The notes below the pieces were generated by a model. That model was not told the origin of the DNA. It made no database searches and worked only from the letters and a program-made list of their open reading frames with translations. This document shows positions 49,343-59,369 of a DNA stretch of 64,000 nucleotides, one piece after another. Every line of letters begins with the position of its first letter. Positions within the stretch are counted from its first letter, which is position 1. This stretch comes from Chitinophaga sp. GbtcB8. Its GTDB lineage: Bacteria > Bacteroidota > Bacteroidia > Chitinophagales > Chitinophagaceae. Made by a program: the position numbers and the translations under genes. Location of the stretch: NCBI RefSeq assembly GCF_019091455.1, contig NZ_JAGXJN010000005.1, positions 62,001-126,000 of the forward strand. Reading direction: 5' to 3'.

Positions 49343-49669
49343 TTAATGGGATACCGATTTAAGTCCAACAATAGATCCTATCAATGTTGCTATAAAGAAC
49401 AGCCGCCAGAAATGGGCAGGCTCATTAAATACAAAGATCCCCATCAGGGCGGTGCCCACGGCGCCAATACCGGTCCACACTGCGTAAGCGGTTCCCAAAG
49501 GGAGGTTTTGGGTGGCTTTCATTAATAACAGCATACTGGCTACTAATGAAAACAGAAAAGCGCTATACCACAAATACATAGCTGTGCCGGCTGACTCTTT
49601 TGCCTTTCCAAGACTAGAGGTAAATGCTACTTCAAACAAGCCGGCGATAATTAAAATGATCCAGTTCAT
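49343..49669 (-). CDS. SMR-family exporter (SugE/Gdx type)
   Basis: This 108-residue protein has four transmembrane helices and the SMR essential glutamate in helix 1 (GLFEVAF). The WTGIGAVGTALMG segment is typical of the SugE/Gdx branch, which exports guanidinium, rather than the broader EmrE drug exporters. It is in the inner membrane and works as a dimer by proton antiport. A Crp-family gene lies 75 bp upstream on the same strand. Proximity to the peptide cluster does not imply a role in export of a large lipopeptide. Confidence 0.9.
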   Translation of the reverse strand: MNWIILIIAGLFEVAFTSSLGKAKESAGTAMYLWYSAFLFSLVASMLLLMKATQNLPLGTAYAVWTGIGAVGTALMGIFVFNEPAHFWRLFFIATLIGSIVGLKSVSH

Positions 49670-49743
49670 GCTAATTGATTTTATGACTGCAAGTTCGCAA
49701 GTTAGCCGGAGTAAAAATTTATCAAATGATAAAAAGCAGCGGG

Positions 49744-50307
49744 CTATTTTAATTCAGCCCTGATCCTGCTTAAGCTAACCTGCGTCATGCCCAGGTAAGA
49801 GGCGATATGGCCCAGCTGAACCCGTTGCAGCAGTTCAGGATCGGTTGCCATCAGCTCTTTGTAACGTTCCGTGGCGGTTCTGCATTGCCGGAAAATAAGC
49901 CGTTCTTCTACCTTTACCAGCTCCTGCTCCGCAAACTTTCTGCCCCAGTTGGCAATATGAATATCTTCGTCAAAAAGCCTGCGCAGGTTTTCAGCTTTCA
50001 TTTGATATAATTCGCAGGACTCCAATAGCTCTATATTTTCATATCCTTTTTGGTCATGCACATAACTTTTCATGGAGATCACTGTATCACCTTCCTTGCC
50101 GAACCAGAAAGTGACCTCATTATCGGGAGTTTCTGCATAAGCGCGCACCATACCTTTTTTTATGAAGTAAATATCTGAGCTTATCTTGTTCACTTTAAAC
50201 AGCAAATGCCCCCTGGCATAAGTCACTTCTGAAATGCTTGCTTTCAGGCTGACTTTTGACTTTGCAGGCAGCATATATACATTGTCAATGATAACATCGA
50301 GATCCAT
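49744..50307 (-). CDS. Crp/Fnr-family transcriptional regulator
   Basis: This 187-residue protein has a cyclic-nucleotide-binding-like beta-roll (SDIYFIKKGMVRAY, EVTFWFGKEGD) and a C-terminal helix region (TERYKELMATDPELL, GHIASYLGMTQVSLSRIRAEL). This is the form common in Bacteroidota Crp-like regulators. The cAMP-contact arginine motif is not obvious, so the ligand is unknown. It is likely to control the adjacent SMR exporter gene. Confidence 0.9.
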   Translation of the reverse strand: MDLDVIIDNVYMLPAKSKVSLKASISEVTYARGHLLFKVNKISSDIYFIKKGMVRAYAETPDNEVTFWFGKEGDTVISMKSYVHDQKGYENIELLESCELYQMKAENLRRLFDEDIHIANWGRKFAEQELVKVEERLIFRQCRTATERYKELMATDPELLQRVQLGHIASYLGMTQVSLSRIRAELK

Positions 50308-50358
50308 TAGCGCATGTTTTGAAGGTAAAGTTGCCTAAAAATACGGAATGCACATAAA

Positions 50359-50389
50359 GAAGCCGTCCCATTCATTATGAGACGGCTTC
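50359..50389 (-). terminator. Rho-independent terminator after pectate lyase
   Basis: A perfect 9-bp stem GAAGCCGTC/GACGGCTTC encloses a 13-base loop. Read on the minus strand it is followed by TTTATG. It lies 24 bp after the pectate lyase stop and upstream of the Crp-family gene. Confidence 0.7.
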
Positions 50390-50412
50390 GATAGCTTTTC
50401 AGGCCCCTGTAA

Positions 50413-51528
50413 CTATAGCGTTGAGCAGGTATTGCCTGTTAAGGTAGCTCCTGCGCCATTGGATGCTGTTACCGTTGCTTTTACGCTGGATGCATTGAGT
50501 ATGGTAATACTGTAAGGCGGCGTAAATGCGGTAACGCCATTGCCGGCAGCAGTGCCTGAAGTGCCGGTTAAAGTATTGCCTTTTAATTGCACCGCTGTAG
50601 AAGTTTTATTCATCAGGTCAACCGGGTTTTTAACGTTCTCAAAAACATTAGATTCTATTAACAGGTTTGCTTCAAAACCGGCCTGTACACAGCTCTTGCT
50701 GGCAGTGCTGTTAAAGTAGCTATTCACAACATGTACCTGGCCAAAACGTACACGCGGCATTCTTGCCACGCAGCCCGCTGCCCACCAGCATCTTGCAAAA
50801 GTAATACGCAGGTGGCCCCTGTCTGCAGTAGCGCCGTCACCGGAGCCCACCAGGTTAGTGAACCGGTGATCATCAGCACCGCCTGAGCCGCCTGCTTTTG
50901 GCGGTTTTAAGTAAGTGAATTTGCAATAGGAAACCGTAATGTAGTCGGAGGTGTTCTTAATGTCAAAGTTACCATCTACTCCATCCCTAAATTCACAATG
51001 GTCTACCCATACATTATTACATGCATCCAGGGTGGCGTTATCCCAGCCATCTACATCATATGCGCCCGGCCCTTCAAAGACCAGGTTCCGGATAATGATG
51101 TTGTTGCATCTCCTGATATAGATAATGCCTGAGTTATCCTGGGTTTGGTCTGTTGAAACTAAGCGGGCGTTTGCACTGCCAAAGAGGGTTTTGCCTGTCT
51201 GGTCCTGGAAAGAGATCCTGCCTCCGGAAGGTATGGTAATGGTGCCGTTAACCTCTATCACTTTAACGCTTTTATTTTGAATAGCTGCTTTTAAAGCATC
51301 ATAGGTAGTAACAATGGTTGGCGTTGCGGCGCCTCCGCCGGTAGTGCCTCCGTTCAGGGAGGCCCATGCCGGTGCGGAACAAACTGCTGCACTTACTACA
51401 GCCGTAGTAACAGGCTCCGGGTTTGCCTTGCTGGTATCTGAAGCTTCACCTTTGCTGCAACCGGTAAAAATAAATGTCATTATAACGGTTAACACTACAC
51501 GGTGTAAATAATTAGTTTTCATAGACAA
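50413..51528 (-). CDS. Pectate lyase, PL1 family lipoprotein
   Basis: This 371-residue surface or periplasmic enzyme cleaves polygalacturonate by beta-elimination. A lipoprotein signal peptide ends at FTGC (Cys24). The beta-helix shows PL1 hallmarks: NNVWVDHCEFRDG, the ADDHRF segment, and RMPRVRFGQVHVVNSYF with the catalytic arginine region. Length fits a single-domain PL1. A stand-alone gene with its own promoter candidate and terminator, it suggests plant polysaccharide use. Confidence 0.92.
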   Translation of the reverse strand: MSMKTNYLHRVVLTVIMTFIFTGCSKGEASDTSKANPEPVTTAVVSAAVCSAPAWASLNGGTTGGGAATPTIVTTYDALKAAIQNKSVKVIEVNGTITIPSGGRISFQDQTGKTLFGSANARLVSTDQTQDNSGIIYIRRCNNIIIRNLVFEGPGAYDVDGWDNATLDACNNVWVDHCEFRDGVDGNFDIKNTSDYITVSYCKFTYLKPPKAGGSGGADDHRFTNLVGSGDGATADRGHLRITFARCWWAAGCVARMPRVRFGQVHVVNSYFNSTASKSCVQAGFEANLLIESNVFENVKNPVDLMNKTSTAVQLKGNTLTGTSGTAAGNGVTAFTPPYSITILNASSVKATVTASNGAGATLTGNTCSTL

Positions 51529-51607
51529 AGGTTTTTCTTAATTTAAGTTGTCACGGTATTTGAAGGGTTATGGAAGTCAGCCGGATTACTAAACGATACT
51601 GTTGCAA

Positions 51608-51638
51608 CAAATGTACAAAGAAATGACAGAATAACAGA
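51608..51638 (-). promoter_or_regulatory. Candidate Bacteroidota-type promoter of the pectate lyase gene
   Basis: On the minus strand, TACATTTG (51615-51608) matches the -7 consensus TAnnTTTG. Nineteen bases upstream lies TCTG (51638-51635), one base from the -33 TTTG. The -7 element is ~80 bp before the lyase start codon. Confidence 0.45.
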
Positions 51639-51791
51639 TGCAGTCATCATACTAAAAGTAATCAAAACTACTGTCCGTAAACGCACATGCCTGTTCCGTT
51701 ACCGGACAACCGCAATCACTTAACCAATTGATTATAAGACCCGTAACAGCATGGCACATTTATGGTGCCCCAGCATTAACTTTACCCTGCT

Positions 51792-54152
51792 ATGTTAAAA
51801 AGCTACTTTAAAATTGCCTGGCGCAACCTCTGGAAATACCGGCTATTTTCACTGATCAACATTATAGGCCTGGGACTGGCTATTGCCTTTTGTTTCCTCA
51901 TTCTTATACAGGTTCAGTGCAGTTTTGAGAAAGATACCTTTCATCCTTACCCGGACCGTACTTACCGCATTTTAACAGACATTACCGGCAAAGATGGCAA
52001 AACATTTTCCTTTGCGTCGTCGCCGCTGCCCCTGTCAGATAAGCTAAAGAACGAACAAAGCGGCATTGAGCAAACAGCCCGTGTAATACGCGGCATTGGT
52101 GGCAGCTTCAGTAACCGCATTAAATCATTACCGGTAAATGGCATATATGCAGATGCCGGCTATTATGAGTTATTCAACTTCCCTTTGCAGCGAGGCAAGC
52201 CGGCCCTAGAACCGTATACTACAGTGCTGTCTTATGAAACGGCCATACGATTTTTCGGTGCCGCTGATCCTATCGGCAAAACGCTTGAACAGAAAGACTT
52301 TGGCACACTTACCATTACCGGTGTGTTTGCACCGTTAGGCAACAGAAGCACGCACCTTAAATCTGATATGGCAGTTTCGATGGCAACTTTTCCATTGCGG
52401 TATCCCAGCGAGGGACAGGCCGACTGGTTAAACTATAATGCCTTTACATTTGTACGCTTATCCAAAGGCGCACCGCCAGCCGTGCTGGACCGCGCACTTG
52501 CCGGCATTGCAAAAGATAATGCACAGCATGTTGACTTTAAAGACATGCAGGTGCATTCCTTCCGTAAACAGCTGGTACGCAGCATCTCCCCTGCTTTTGA
52601 AAACCTGATCAATAATCCCGGCGTAGAGCCTTTGTTTAAAGTACTGGTCAATATTATTATGGGACTGCTGATCGTATCACTGGCAGGTTTTAATTATATC
52701 AACCTTACGTTAACCCGTTCACTTAGCCGTGCCCGGGAGGTAGGCGTACGCAAGGTAGCAGGCGCCCTGCGCCGGCAGCTGATCCTGCAGTTCCTCATAG
52801 AAACCGTGCTGTTATCAGCGATGGCTTTTATTATCGGGTATCTGGGGCTGCTGTTCATGAAATCGTTTATACATGCCCCCTGGCTTAGCTGGGAAGTGCA
52901 GAATGGCAGCCTGTTATGGATAGTGTTTATTGGCTTTACCCTGCTAACCGGTTTGGCAGCGGGCATATTACCTGCCCGCATCCTATCGTCCTATCAACCT
53001 GTTCAAATGCTCAAAGGCACTTTATTGCCTGCCGGCATTGGTAAAACGGGGTTCCGGAAAGTATTGATCGTAATACAATTCGTAGTATCGCTGGTATTCA
53101 TGATCTTCACCGGCACTATGTACAGCCAGTTTAAATACATGGCAACAGATAATGAAAATTTTAACCGCAAACAAATACTCAACATTCCATTACCGGATAG
53201 CGCTGACTACAAGCTGCTGCGGAATGAAATGGCGCATGAAGCAGGCATTGAGCGTATTGGCCTGACATCGGCCCCGTTAAATGCAGCTGCTGCACGTATT
53301 AAAATAAGCCGGCCTTCTCCTGAACCATCTCTGCAGGCTGCATTTAAATATTCGGTGGATGCTGCTTTTATTCAGAATATGCAGCTGCAATTTATTGCCG
53401 GTAATAATTTACCGGCGGCACAGGCAGATCATTTTGTAGTGATCAATGAAAAAGCCGTACTGGCATTGAGGTTAGGCCACCCTAAAGATGCGATCGGACA
53501 AATCATTTTACTGGACAGCACAGAGGTAACTGTCAGCGGCGTGGTAAAGAACTTCAGCTTTATGGCGTATGAGCTGCCGGTATCTCCACTGGTGCTGGCT
53601 TATGAGCCATCTGCCTTTAAGATGATGTCTGTTAAGGTAGCTGCCGGCGTAACACCAGATAAATTAACAACCTCGCTCACGCATACCTGGAAACGCTTTT
53701 ACCCTGGCGAGGTCTTTGTATACTCATGGTACGCCCGGGAGCTGTATGAAGATTATCTTGAAAATGAGGACCTGAAACTATTTGCTGTGATCGTGTTCAT
53801 TGTTTTTGTAATTGCCGCCCTGGGTTTGCTGGGCATGGTGAATTACAGCACGGGAAAACGTACCAGAGAAGTGGGCGTTCGCAAGGTAATGGGCGCCAAT
53901 GTGCTGCAGATCATGACCCTGTTATCCTGGAGCTTTTTAAAACTAATATTGATAGCGGCTGCCATTGCCCTGCCCTTAGGCTATTTCCTGGGCGCACTGT
54001 TTCTGAACATTTTCACTTATCATCCGCGCCTGGGCCCCGGCCTGTTCCTGTTATGTGCAGGCCTGCTTTTCCTGGTAGGTATTTTAACTATTGGCATTCA
54101 GACTTACAGAACCGCCCTTACCAATCCGGCCCGCACCTTACGAACGGAATAG
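51792..54152 (+). CDS. ABC transporter permease, MacB/FtsX type
   Basis: This 786-residue inner-membrane protein has two FtsX-like permease blocks. The N-terminal helix (SLINIIGLGLAIAFCFLIL) is followed by a periplasmic MacB_PCD-like domain, a first core membrane block (~280-400), a second periplasmic domain (~430-650) and a second block (~675-785). The repeated RAREVGVRKVAGA and RTREVGVRKVMGA motifs precede membrane segments, as usual in Bacteroidota tandem permeases. No ATPase gene is adjacent in this window. A role in exporting the peptide is possible but not supported by position. Confidence 0.92.
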   Translation: MLKSYFKIAWRNLWKYRLFSLINIIGLGLAIAFCFLILIQVQCSFEKDTFHPYPDRTYRILTDITGKDGKTFSFASSPLPLSDKLKNEQSGIEQTARVIRGIGGSFSNRIKSLPVNGIYADAGYYELFNFPLQRGKPALEPYTTVLSYETAIRFFGAADPIGKTLEQKDFGTLTITGVFAPLGNRSTHLKSDMAVSMATFPLRYPSEGQADWLNYNAFTFVRLSKGAPPAVLDRALAGIAKDNAQHVDFKDMQVHSFRKQLVRSISPAFENLINNPGVEPLFKVLVNIIMGLLIVSLAGFNYINLTLTRSLSRAREVGVRKVAGALRRQLILQFLIETVLLSAMAFIIGYLGLLFMKSFIHAPWLSWEVQNGSLLWIVFIGFTLLTGLAAGILPARILSSYQPVQMLKGTLLPAGIGKTGFRKVLIVIQFVVSLVFMIFTGTMYSQFKYMATDNENFNRKQILNIPLPDSADYKLLRNEMAHEAGIERIGLTSAPLNAAAARIKISRPSPEPSLQAAFKYSVDAAFIQNMQLQFIAGNNLPAAQADHFVVINEKAVLALRLGHPKDAIGQIILLDSTEVTVSGVVKNFSFMAYELPVSPLVLAYEPSAFKMMSVKVAAGVTPDKLTTSLTHTWKRFYPGEVFVYSWYARELYEDYLENEDLKLFAVIVFIVFVIAALGLLGMVNYSTGKRTREVGVRKVMGANVLQIMTLLSWSFLKLILIAAAIALPLGYFLGALFLNIFTYHPRLGPGLFLLCAGLLFLVGILTIGIQTYRTALTNPARTLRTE

Positions 54153-54195
54153 TTGTATGTGCCGCTCATAAATTATTTTATGCTGCTTAAAATTG

Positions 54196-54230
54196 AAAGA
54201 GGGCGCCACTTTTGCTGTGGCGCCCTCTTT
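54196..54230. terminator. Strong bidirectional terminator between convergent genes
   Basis: A perfect 14-bp GC-rich stem (AAAGAGGGCGCCAC with its complement) and a 7-base loop, followed by TT on the plus strand and CAATTTT on the minus strand. It serves the permease gene and the converging SusD gene. Confidence 0.85.
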
Positions 54231-54260
54231 TTACGTTTAATAACTGACATCCCTTAATAT

Positions 54261-55811
54261 CTAATATCCAGGATTCTTTTTCAGATTTGAATTAACCGCC
54301 AGCTGTTGGCTGGGAATGGGGAAGATCAGGTTCCTTGGATCATCCGTAGGTTTCTCCTGCCAGGGTTGCAGGAACTTACCAAAGCGGATGAGGTCCAGCC
54401 GGCGTGAGCTCTCCCAGTAAAATTCCCTTCCTCTTTCATCCAGCAGCTGATCCAGTGTTACTGCAACCATGGGAGCTGCACCGCGGGCTGCGCGTACCTG
54501 GTTCACCAGCGGCAAGGCAGCACCTGCATTGCTCTGGCGCAGCAGGGCTTCGGCTTTCATCAGCAGCACATCCGGATAACGGTAGTATACAAAGTCATTA
54601 TCTACTTTGCCGTTCCCGTCGTTCACATAATCAGGGCTGTATTTCAGCACCCTGATACCGGTTACTTCCAGGTTGGCGCCGGTTTCAATGCTGTTCACCT
54701 CCGGCGTAAATACCAGGGGAGCGCCGGTTCTGTCATCCAGGGGCGCATCGGTGGTAAGATTATACTGCTGTCCTATCAGGAAGCCCACGTTTACACGTTT
54801 GCCCGGGTTAGCAGGACCGCCGGTACCGGTAGGGTAAGCAACGCCTCTTCTCACATCGCCGGCTGTAAATTTGCCATAGAAATCTGAGAGTGTGGTCCAT
54901 CCGTTCCAGCCGGGAGGCGACTGGTTGTAATGCATTACGGTATGCCAGATGGAGTTTAAACCGCCGGCATCCACCCCGCCCTGGTTCTCTGCAGTGAAAA
55001 TATTTTCTTTGGATAAGCTGCCATTATTGGGCGAGAAATTATCAAAGTAATTAGTGCTGAATGTATAGCGGCCGCTGTTAATGATCTCGTCGGCCAGGGT
55101 TACTACCTTCGCCAGGTCTGCATTATCAAACGTAGGGGCGGCCCTGTTGGCAAATACGCCTTTGTTCAGGTAACACTTCATCAGCAACATTCTCGCCGCA
55201 TCTTTATTAGCCTTGGTAATGTTATTCTTTGCAGTGGCTACATCCGGCAGGTTGGTCATTACATCATTCACTTCCGTGATAATATAATCCAGCGCTTCTG
55301 TACCTACTCTTACTCTTGCAGCCTGGGTTACTTTTTCCCCGGGATCGCGGTAAGGTACCTGGTCAAAAAGATCCAGCACGCTGAACATGGCAAAGGCCCG
55401 CAGGAACCTTGCTTCAGCTGCCTGTTGGGCAGATGGGTTAAACTGCAGGATGTTGGTAGCGGTATACACTACCCCGCCCAGGTTATTGAATGCATCACGA
55501 ATGTGAATGTTATCGCCATCCCATTGGTGTGAATGTATTACACGCCATACACCATTATCGTCCCAGTCGCCGCCACGGGTGGGTGCTATCAGTTCATCGG
55601 TACTCATTTCAGAGAGGGCAAATACCTGGTCGTTACTCTGGTAAGGCAGGCGCATGGAATTATATACCCCTTTCAGCAAGGCATCTGCAGAGCCGCCGCT
55701 GCCGCCTACCTGCGAATCTGTTGCCTCACCCTTTAGTTTTTCATCCAGTTTGGTACATCCCGTCCATAACAGGATACCGGAAACCAGGAATAATATTTTG
55801 ATATGTTTCAT
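54261..55811 (-). CDS. SusD/RagB-family nutrient-binding lipoprotein
   Basis: This 516-residue outer-membrane lipoprotein has a signal peptide ending LLWTGC and a SusD-like helical fold. Markers include an early VYNSMR segment, DNDFVYYRYPDVLLMKAEALLR, VNQVRAARGA and RGREFYWESSRRLDLIRFGKF. It caps the partner SusC channel encoded 18 bp upstream and binds the substrate. The substrate is unknown, since no glycosidase or peptidase gene is linked except the separate pectate lyase. Confidence 0.94.
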   Translation of the reverse strand: MKHIKILFLVSGILLWTGCTKLDEKLKGEATDSQVGGSGGSADALLKGVYNSMRLPYQSNDQVFALSEMSTDELIAPTRGGDWDDNGVWRVIHSHQWDGDNIHIRDAFNNLGGVVYTATNILQFNPSAQQAAEARFLRAFAMFSVLDLFDQVPYRDPGEKVTQAARVRVGTEALDYIITEVNDVMTNLPDVATAKNNITKANKDAARMLLMKCYLNKGVFANRAAPTFDNADLAKVVTLADEIINSGRYTFSTNYFDNFSPNNGSLSKENIFTAENQGGVDAGGLNSIWHTVMHYNQSPPGWNGWTTLSDFYGKFTAGDVRRGVAYPTGTGGPANPGKRVNVGFLIGQQYNLTTDAPLDDRTGAPLVFTPEVNSIETGANLEVTGIRVLKYSPDYVNDGNGKVDNDFVYYRYPDVLLMKAEALLRQSNAGAALPLVNQVRAARGAAPMVAVTLDQLLDERGREFYWESSRRLDLIRFGKFLQPWQEKPTDDPRNLIFPIPSQQLAVNSNLKKNPGY

Positions 55812-55829
55812 ATAAGCCAGTTTTTTTGA

Positions 55830-58800
55830 TTAAAGGGAAAAGTTAACACCAAGCGTAAACGTACGGGCAGAAGGATAAGGTTGATACTCGATACCTGCAG
55901 AGGGTACCCCTCCGGAAGTAGACATCCCGGTTTTGGAATCTGCGCCGGGCGCGCCACTGCTCTTATCTACGTTCACTTCAGGATCAAATCCTTTGAACTT
56001 GGTAATTACAAACAGGTTCTGCCCTGTTACATAAATATTCAGTCCCTTTACCACATGGCCAATATCGCCTAAGGCATAAGTAAGGGTAACGTTGGCCAGC
56101 TTCATATAATTCCCACTCTCAATAAAACGGGAGGAAGAAGTAACGCGGTTTGACAGGGATTCCTGCGGCGTTGCAGTAAAGAACTCTTCTGCAATGTTAC
56201 GTGCGCCCCTGAGGTTACTTATATTCACTACGTTGTTAAAGGTATTGTTATAGATCTTATGCCCAAAAGCGCCGTTCATGTTGGCAGTGAGCGTTAATTT
56301 CTTATATGCAAGCGTAGTGCTGATACCCAGCAGCTTCGTGGGGTTCGGATTTCCCTGGTAGCTTAAGCTGTCGCCATTGGGGTAGATGGATTGTCCGTCT
56401 TTATCCATACCACCATAAGCCCTGGTGTAAAATCCGTTAATGGGCATATCATTGTAAATGATCTCTACCAGTGTTCCTGATACGCCCTGCCCGTTCAGCT
56501 GACCGGTGTAAATAGGCGCGGCCATCCCGGTAACATTATTCTTCAGGAAGGTAACATTCGCACCCAGATCCCAGCTGAAATCCTTACCCTGAACAATGCT
56601 GGCATTCACCATGGCTTCAAAACCTTTGTTCACGATCTTGCCATCCAGGTTCTTCCAGGTTACTACAGACTGTGATGCAGCCGGTTGTATGGCAGTAGTA
56701 GGATACAACAGGTCGGAGGTTGTTTTATGGAAATAGTCTACGGAACCTGTGATCCGGTCGTGTACCAAAGCAAAGTCAAGCCCTATATTATATTGCTTGT
56801 CTGACTGCCATTTGAGATCCGGGTTTGCATTGGACTGCTGCGATATAGCGCCATTGTTCTGGAAAGCCCACCTGGACTGTGAAGCGCCGGAAGGAAATTC
56901 CTGGTTACCGGTTTTACCCCAGCCGCCACGCAGCTTCAGGTTGGTAACCACTCCCTTGGTGAAGAAGCTTTCGTTGCTGATATTCCAGGCAGCTGCAAAT
57001 GAAGGGAATACACCATAGCGGTTATTAGAACCGAATTTGGTGGAGCCATCTGTTCTGACAGTACCGGTTAACATGTAACGATCTTTGAGGTTCAGCGTTA
57101 ACCTGCCGAAATAAGACTGCAATTCTGAAACCGGATCCGCAAATGAAGTAATGTTACGGCCTGCTGCGTTGGAGAACTGTATATAGTCTGTGAGATCCAG
57201 CCCATAGTTACCGAAACCGCCTGCCTGTGCAGGGCCCAGGCCGTTCATATAAGCGCCCTTGTTCGTGAACTTCAGGTATTCATAACCTACCAGCGCATTC
57301 AGGTGCAGGTCTTTGCTGATCTCTTTATTATAGGTCAGTGTATTGGTGAACTGCTGGGTGGCCAGCTCATTCTGACCAATGTTGGCCCAGCCCAATCCTG
57401 AAGGCGGGTTGGCATTTATACCGAAAGTGTTCAGATTAATATTGCCATCCACGGCTGTTCTCCTGATACCGCTGCTGTAGTTGATGCTGTATTGCATGCG
57501 GAATTCCAGGTCATCTGTGATCTTGTAATAAGGAGAGATGCTTCCCAGGATAGTGGTTACTCTTGACTTATCGTGATACACCTGTGACATGGCCACCGGG
57601 TTCACCGCAGCGCTTCCCTGTTTAATGTTCAGGGAACCATCTGCATTATACAATGATTCCGTAGGGTTCCATTGTAATGCCTGGCCTAAAAGGCTGTTGC
57701 CAAAACCGGCATCGTTGGTGATGGGCGGAATATTTTCCTGGTACTGGTTGGAGATCACATTCAGATCAACCCCCAGTCTTTTATTGTTCAGGAATTTAAA
57801 CCCTGCGTTCAGGCCTACGGTGTATTTCTTAAAATCAGATTTTTTAACAATACCCTGCTGGTCCAGCATACCAGCTGATAAGCGGTATTTGGCATTATCG
57901 CTACCACCGCTAACGCCTATATTATAGTTCTGGGTTACAGCAGTACGCAATATGGCATCCAGCGCATTTACATTGGAGCCTTTATCGTTGGTATTACCCA
58001 GGTCCCATTTCTGTAATGCCTGGCGGTACTGGTCGCCATCCAGCACGTTAATGCGCCGCATAATATTGCTGACACCAACGGAAGCGCCTATATCCAGCTT
58101 AGGCTCGCCTGCCGTCCCTCTTTTGGTGGTGATGAGCACTACGCCGTAAGCCGCCCTGGAACCATAAATGGCGGTGGCGGATGCATCCTTCAATACATCA
58201 ACGGAAGCGATGTCAAAGGGGTTAATAAAGTTCAGTGCATTACCTCCGGGAACGTTCCCAAGCTCAGGCACATTTAAGCCGGGCCGGGCGGAACGTCCAT
58301 CCAGGGGTACCCCATCCACTACATACAGTGGCTGGCCGGTGCCTGTTAATGCGGCATTTCCCCTGATGCGTACCGTAGTGGCTGCGCCGGGCTGGCCGCT
58401 GTTTGAAACGATCTGTACGCCGGCTACCTTACCCTGGATAAGCTGGTCAGGAGCGGTGAATGTACCTTTATTAAAATCCTTGGCCTGAATGGAGGCAACG
58501 GAGCCGGTGAGATCTTTTTTACGAACGGTTCCATAACCCACTACCACTACATCTGTTAGCTGGGTGCTGCTTGTTTGTAAAATAACGCTTACGTTCGTTT
58601 TGCCGCTGATGCTCACTTCCTGGCTGGCAAACCCCACGTAGGTGATAACCAGCGTGGTGGCATTTTCAGGGGCATTTACTTTAAATGTACCATCCGGACC
58701 TGCTGCTGTGCCGCTATTGGTGCCCTTTATCTGAATGGTGGCGCCTGGTATTGGATCACCTTTTTCATCTGTTACCTTGCCGGTAACAGCTCGTGTCTGT

Positions 58801-58874
58801 GCGTTGGCCATACCTGTTATCAGCAATAATAACAAGCACAACGTACGCGCCCTGCGAAATAGATCTTTGTTCAT
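55830..58874 (-). CDS. SusC/RagA-family TonB-dependent transporter
   Basis: This 1014-residue outer-membrane beta-barrel has a signal peptide ending NAQ, an N-terminal carboxypeptidase-regulatory-like domain (VTGKVTDEKGDPIPGA), a TonB box (DVVVVGYGT), a plug with LYVVDGVPLDG and the SusC signature DASATAIYGSRA. The ~750-residue barrel ends TFTLGVNFSL. With the SusD partner it imports oligosaccharides or peptides. No sigma/anti-sigma pair is next to it. An inverted repeat lies ~270-360 bp upstream. Confidence 0.95.
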   Translation of the reverse strand: MNKDLFRRARTLCLLLLLITGMANAQTRAVTGKVTDEKGDPIPGATIQIKGTNSGTAAGPDGTFKVNAPENATTLVITYVGFASQEVSISGKTNVSVILQTSSTQLTDVVVVGYGTVRKKDLTGSVASIQAKDFNKGTFTAPDQLIQGKVAGVQIVSNSGQPGAATTVRIRGNAALTGTGQPLYVVDGVPLDGRSARPGLNVPELGNVPGGNALNFINPFDIASVDVLKDASATAIYGSRAAYGVVLITTKRGTAGEPKLDIGASVGVSNIMRRINVLDGDQYRQALQKWDLGNTNDKGSNVNALDAILRTAVTQNYNIGVSGGSDNAKYRLSAGMLDQQGIVKKSDFKKYTVGLNAGFKFLNNKRLGVDLNVISNQYQENIPPITNDAGFGNSLLGQALQWNPTESLYNADGSLNIKQGSAAVNPVAMSQVYHDKSRVTTILGSISPYYKITDDLEFRMQYSINYSSGIRRTAVDGNINLNTFGINANPPSGLGWANIGQNELATQQFTNTLTYNKEISKDLHLNALVGYEYLKFTNKGAYMNGLGPAQAGGFGNYGLDLTDYIQFSNAAGRNITSFADPVSELQSYFGRLTLNLKDRYMLTGTVRTDGSTKFGSNNRYGVFPSFAAAWNISNESFFTKGVVTNLKLRGGWGKTGNQEFPSGASQSRWAFQNNGAISQQSNANPDLKWQSDKQYNIGLDFALVHDRITGSVDYFHKTTSDLLYPTTAIQPAASQSVVTWKNLDGKIVNKGFEAMVNASIVQGKDFSWDLGANVTFLKNNVTGMAAPIYTGQLNGQGVSGTLVEIIYNDMPINGFYTRAYGGMDKDGQSIYPNGDSLSYQGNPNPTKLLGISTTLAYKKLTLTANMNGAFGHKIYNNTFNNVVNISNLRGARNIAEEFFTATPQESLSNRVTSSSRFIESGNYMKLANVTLTYALGDIGHVVKGLNIYVTGQNLFVITKFKGFDPEVNVDKSSGAPGADSKTGMSTSGGVPSAGIEYQPYPSARTFTLGVNFSL

Positions 58875-59139
58875 AAGATGGATTTTATTTGTTTGTGGAA
58901 TATTGACGTGTAAAGCAATAAGCTCAGAAGCTGCTTGCCTGTGATGAGGAAACCTTTTCCAAACGTGAATGACTATACCTTAACGGATATTTGTTTTAGT
59001 TTAAAAATGGATAAAGCGGCACTAATAAACATACGTGTATTTTCATAACGGATTATTTAAATTTAGCACTCAGATTTTGGTAAAACAACTTTTGCTATTG
59101 GTTCAAAATAAAATAGGTTTAAGCACGGTGGCAATTTAT

Positions 59140-59231
59140 ATCGTTAATATATAGAAAATATTGACAAAATCGCTGATTCATTATAAAAATTAATTCCTGA
59201 CAATCAATATATAAATATTAATATTAACGAT
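59140..59231. repeat. Nested inverted repeat upstream of the SusC/SusD pair
   Basis: The outer arms are ATCGTTAATAT (59140-59150) and ATATTAACGAT (59221-59231), a perfect 11-bp match. The inner arms are ATATTGA (59158-59164) and TCAATAT (59204-59210) with nearly the same centre. The arms are too far apart for a simple terminator and could be a two-site operator. Confidence 0.6.
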
Positions 59232-59338
59232 TTCCATATACAACGGCGATCAGGGCTAAGTATTGTTTGAGCCGGGCAGAACAGCAGCTTTATATTAAAG
59301 AGAATAATTGCCGGAAAGCCATTATTAGTGTAAATGCC

Positions 59339-59369
59339 AAGGGCCAGGAATATTTTTTCCCCGGCCCTT
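59339..59369 (-). terminator. Terminator-like hairpin after the T9SS cargo gene
   Basis: A stem AAGGGCC/GGCCCTT with additional imperfect pairing lies ~36 bp after the stop at 59405. No T-run follows on the minus strand, so the call is tentative. Confidence 0.4.

Noticed and set aside
49343..49669. SMR protein as the lipopeptide exporter or resistance gene
   Set aside because: The Gdx/SugE branch handles small cations such as guanidinium. The gene is separated from the cluster by an unrelated secreted-protein gene.
51792..54152. FtsX-type permease as cluster exporter
   Set aside because: It lies 3.6 kb beyond the cluster edge on the other strand, with unrelated genes between and no ATPase partner.
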